A stretch of 64,000 bases of DNA, from positions 21,578,899 to 21,642,898 of the forward strand of contig NC_052394.1 in the NCBI RefSeq assembly GCF_009389715.1, written 5' to 3'. The stretch's first letter is position 1. Each line of letters starts with the position of its first letter. The DNA comes from Phoenix dactylifera (Eukaryota; Streptophyta; Magnoliopsida; Arecales; Arecaceae). The notes under the pieces are model-generated. The model saw only the letters and a list, made by a program, of their open reading frames with translations, made no database searches and was not told the origin of the DNA. Both the position numbers and the translations under genes were made by a program. Positions 61,351 to 64,000 of the stretch are shown piece by piece.

Positions 61351-64000
61351 ATGGTGTTGGATCTCAATGTGGCGTCGCCCGGCAAGTCCTATTCTTGCGT
61401 GGAGGAGAAGGTCGTCATCGAGGGCTCTGGCGGCGTGCCGATGGAGGAGTCGGGGACCTCGAATTCCTCTGTCCTCAATGCCGAGGCATCAAGCAATGCC
61501 GGCGACGATGACTCATGCTCAGCCGAAGCTGCCTTCGGCGGCTTTAAGTTTGGCATCCTCAAGAGGTCGCTGCGGGCACATGGGGAGGAAGAAGTGGAAG
61601 AAGAATTGGAGGAGGAAGATGGGGCATCGCGGGAGGCAGGCTTCGTCACGAGGCAGCTCTTCCCTCTGGCGGCGGCGGTTCAGGAAGGCGTTCAGTCTCC
61701 GACTGTGGCTTCTTCATCGACACCGGCATTGCCTCATCGGATGGAGCTCCGTTTCCTCCAGGGTAATACGGCTGGCTCGGTGGAGGCCAAGCTATTGCAG
61801 CAACAGCAGCAGGTGAAGAAGAGCAGAAGGGGGCCGAGGTCTCGGAGCTCTCAGTACCGGGGAGTCACCTTCTACCGGAGGACGGGAAGATGGGAGTCTC
61901 ACATATGGTTAGCAACTTCTTACATCAATCCTTGGTTCTATTTCTTGCTTGAAATCTGACAGGATTGTGCTTTTCTTGAGCAGGGATTGTGGCAAACAGG
62001 TCTATTTGGGTAAGATCATTTATCCTAGTCTTTTGATTTAATGTTAGGAAAATTTGTTGATGCTTTGTTCCTTGTTTTTCTGTTTCTGTTTGGATTGGAA
62101 ATTTAGGAGGTTTTGACACTGCTCATGCCGCTGCAAGGTATGTTTTGTTTTCTTTTGTAATTTGCTGATTTTGTGTACCATGTTTTGGTCATTAGCTTTC
62201 CTGTAGAGAATATATTGGATTGGGTTTTGCATTGCAGGGCATATGATCGGGCTGCAATCAAGTTTCGTGGGGTTGATGCTGACATCAATTTCAATATCAG
62301 TGACTATGAAGAGGATTTGAAACAGGTAATTGCTGATACAGAATATACATGAATTAAAGTAGTTTGTTTGATATCAGTTTTGGTTGGGTAACTCCAATTC
62401 ATATATTGTGGATGGATGCTTTCCATTTCAGATGAGGAATCTGACAAAAGAAGAATTTGTTCACATACTTCGTCGCCAGAGCACTGGATTCGCTAGGGGG
62501 AGCTCAAGGTACCGAGGAGTGACACTTCACAAGTGTGGTCGCTGGGAAGCTCGCATGGGGCAGTTCCTCGGTAAAAAGTACGAGAATCTCTCACTAATGT
62601 TCTTTTCAAGTTTATCATGAACTAGGGCAGGCTTTACTCCTCCATTATATATCTAAGTGGTCTTGAGAATCTTCAAAGGTGGGTTCCATTGTTTCTACCT
62701 TTTCAGTTAATCACTCTTAAGTTATGTTCCCATTGACAAATTTGGGTTTGTTTTTGCCAAGGGAAGAAATCTGTACCCTTGAAAAAAAGAAAAAAAAACT
62801 CAGGAATTCATTGGATATTAAAGAGTGGAGGGATTGAGAAACAAACAAATGATGGTGAAGACGTCTTAATTGAAAACAGGGAATTCAGTGGTTTTTCAAA
62901 ATAATTGGTGAAATGTTTGTAGAAAGATCATGAATTATTTACAAAAGTTGCTGGAAATTTTCAAGTTTGATTCTTTTTATCAAGTCAGTGCAAACTTAGG
63001 ATAAGAACTTTTGACATAATATTTTAGAATCATTGTTGATTTAAACGTAAAAGGGTTGGTTGGGAAGTCTACTATCAGGTACGTGACTGGATTAGCAGAA
63101 GCCTAGTCATCTCTGTGTTCTCATATTTCCCATGGAATAGGAAACCAGTCTTTACCTGTGCTAACTGAGAACATTGTGTATGCATGCAGGTACATATATC
63201 TTGGGCTATTTGACAGCGAAATAGAGGCTGCAAGGTCATACCATGCACAAACTATCTCATTGCTCACAATGCTTTTCTAAATTGAATCTTGAAGTCAGCA
63301 TGGTTCCCGACCAACACAGTTTTTTTCTTTTAATCAGGGCATATGACAAGGCTGCTATTAAATTTAATGGAAGGGAAGCTGTCACAAATTTTGATCCAAG
63401 TACCTATGAAGGAGAGATACATCCTGAGCCCAATAATGAAGGTATTATTCACTAAACAGTAATTTCTCCACATTGCCTACATTGATATCAGGGTATTCTA
63501 TAACATTTGTATGATTTTGAAGTAATGTTTTGTGTCAACTGATTTTTTGTCTGTTAAAGTTGCTGGTGGAGGCAATGTTGATTTGGACTTGAGGATCTCT
63601 CAACCTAATGTCCATAGCCCAAAGAAGGATAATAACTCAATGGTTATGCAACCCAATCACAGTTCCTTTGAAGCTTCAGATGCCAGGAATTCTAGGGTAA
63701 CAAATCTTTACCTTCAAAACTTTATATGTGCACTTATCTTAACCTTCAGAAATAGTTGTCAGTATTCATCAGGATAGTCCATTATTCTTAATGTGTTTTC
63801 CTTAGTATTTTTCTCATCGGTCCTGTTATTTTTTTAGCGTTGTAGCATTAGTTAAAAAGGGGGTCCCGGCCCATGAGGCTCCTGCCACTGCTGGAGGGAG
63901 TTCAGATGTATGCAGCCTTATCTATGCTCAGAGAGTCTGTTTCTATATTTTGAACCCGTGACATCCAGTAGAGCAATCTTACTGTTGCAGCAAGGCCTCT
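61351..64000 (+). CDS. euAP2-type AP2/ERF transcription factor (AP2/TOE lineage), 5' part, cut by the window end
   Basis: Exons 61351-61907, 61984-62009, 62107-62137, 62238-62325, 62432-62577, 63190-63234, 63338-63441, 63560-63696; 378 codons, then further exons outside the window. The protein starts [11 protein letters not shown] (LxLxL-type repression motif), has FVTRQLFP (typical of AP2/TOE proteins), a basic [10 protein letters not shown] signal, AP2 repeat 1 at ~168-226 ([18 protein letters not shown]), a short linker, AP2 repeat 2 at ~260-323 ([17 protein letters not shown]) and a second EAR motif VDLDLRIS at ~340. Repeat 1 lacks the insert found in the ANT group, so this is the euAP2 side, whose members repress flowering and floral genes and carry a miR172 site near the 3' end. 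That site would lie beyond the window. Very short exons 2 and 3 (26 and 31 nt) are normal for the family. Confidence 0.92.
63845..64000 (-). mobile_element. Second-family tRNA-derived SINE in an AP2-gene intron, cut by the window end
   Basis: Plus strand: AAAAAGGGGGTCCCGGCCCATGAGGCTCCTGCCACTG, then GTATGCAGCCTTA, GAACCCGTGACATCC and GCAGCAAGGC, written here in parts. The minus strand reads GCCTTGCTGCAACAGTAAGATTG and then GGATGTCACGGGTTCAAAAT, i.e. tRNA-like A and B boxes with a GGACCCCC-type tail. I know this layout from a widespread plant SINE group (established knowledge, not searched). Confidence 0.75.

Noticed and set aside
63987-64000. Possible start of AP2 exon 9 after TGTTGCAG
   Set aside because: The surrounding 150 bases match the head of a reverse-oriented SINE, so the acceptor-like site is explained by the repeat.

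Overview
This window is nuclear DNA of a flowering plant. The genes are intron-rich, the introns and spacers are AT-rich and full of transposon remains, and several first exons and leaders are GC-rich, as is common in monocots. The families and protein lengths fit a monocot, perhaps a palm. That lineage is an inference and was not tested by any search.

I rebuilt six protein-coding genes by joining exons at splice sites that keep the frame. The five complete ones close to whole codons. (1) 270-7346, minus: a class-IV PLP aminotransferase-like enzyme, 6 exons, 328 aa, with a probable GC-AG intron. (2) 9597-19358, plus: a malectin-like/LRR receptor kinase of the LRR-I type, 15 exons, 924 aa. (3) 20802-23400, minus: cytosolic ascorbate peroxidase, 9 coding exons, 250 aa, with a leader intron and a heat-shock element just upstream. 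(4) 29228-31337, plus: an NT-C2 (EEIG1/EHBP1-like) protein, 3 exons, 632 aa, whose C-terminal half carries a possible Cys-His-Asp set. (5) 35723-48086, minus: a CNOT4-type RING/RRM protein of the CCR4-NOT complex, 12 coding exons, 1064 aa. (6) 61351 to beyond the window, plus: an euAP2-type AP2/TOE transcription factor, 8 exons visible (378 codons). Genes 1 and 2 are divergent, 2/3 and 4/5 are convergent. The genes have unrelated housekeeping, signalling and developmental roles and do not form a cluster.

The spaces between and inside genes hold transposable elements, several with precise boundaries: a 2.2-kb solo LTR with TG...CA ends and a 5-bp target duplication (24560-26781); a hAT-type MITE with 12-bp perfect TIRs and an 8-bp target duplication, nested inside a tRNA-derived SINE with a 14-bp target duplication (51285-52245); a second copy of that SINE (59987-60253); a different SINE in an AP2 intron at the right edge; a TRIM-like mini-retroelement (54197-54765); a decayed LINE RNase H; and GTACC-rich MITEs in an intron and in one copy of a tandem duplication.

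The most notable object is a 1.24-kb element with hAT-like ends inside a CNOT4 intron (36909-38146). It has captured a complete, still open internal exon of the spliceosomal/snoRNP protein SNU13 (15.5K/NHP2L1), including both splice sites. I saw no CRISPR, rRNA, tRNA gene or prokaryotic-type system, and nothing that clearly amounts to a wholly new biological system.
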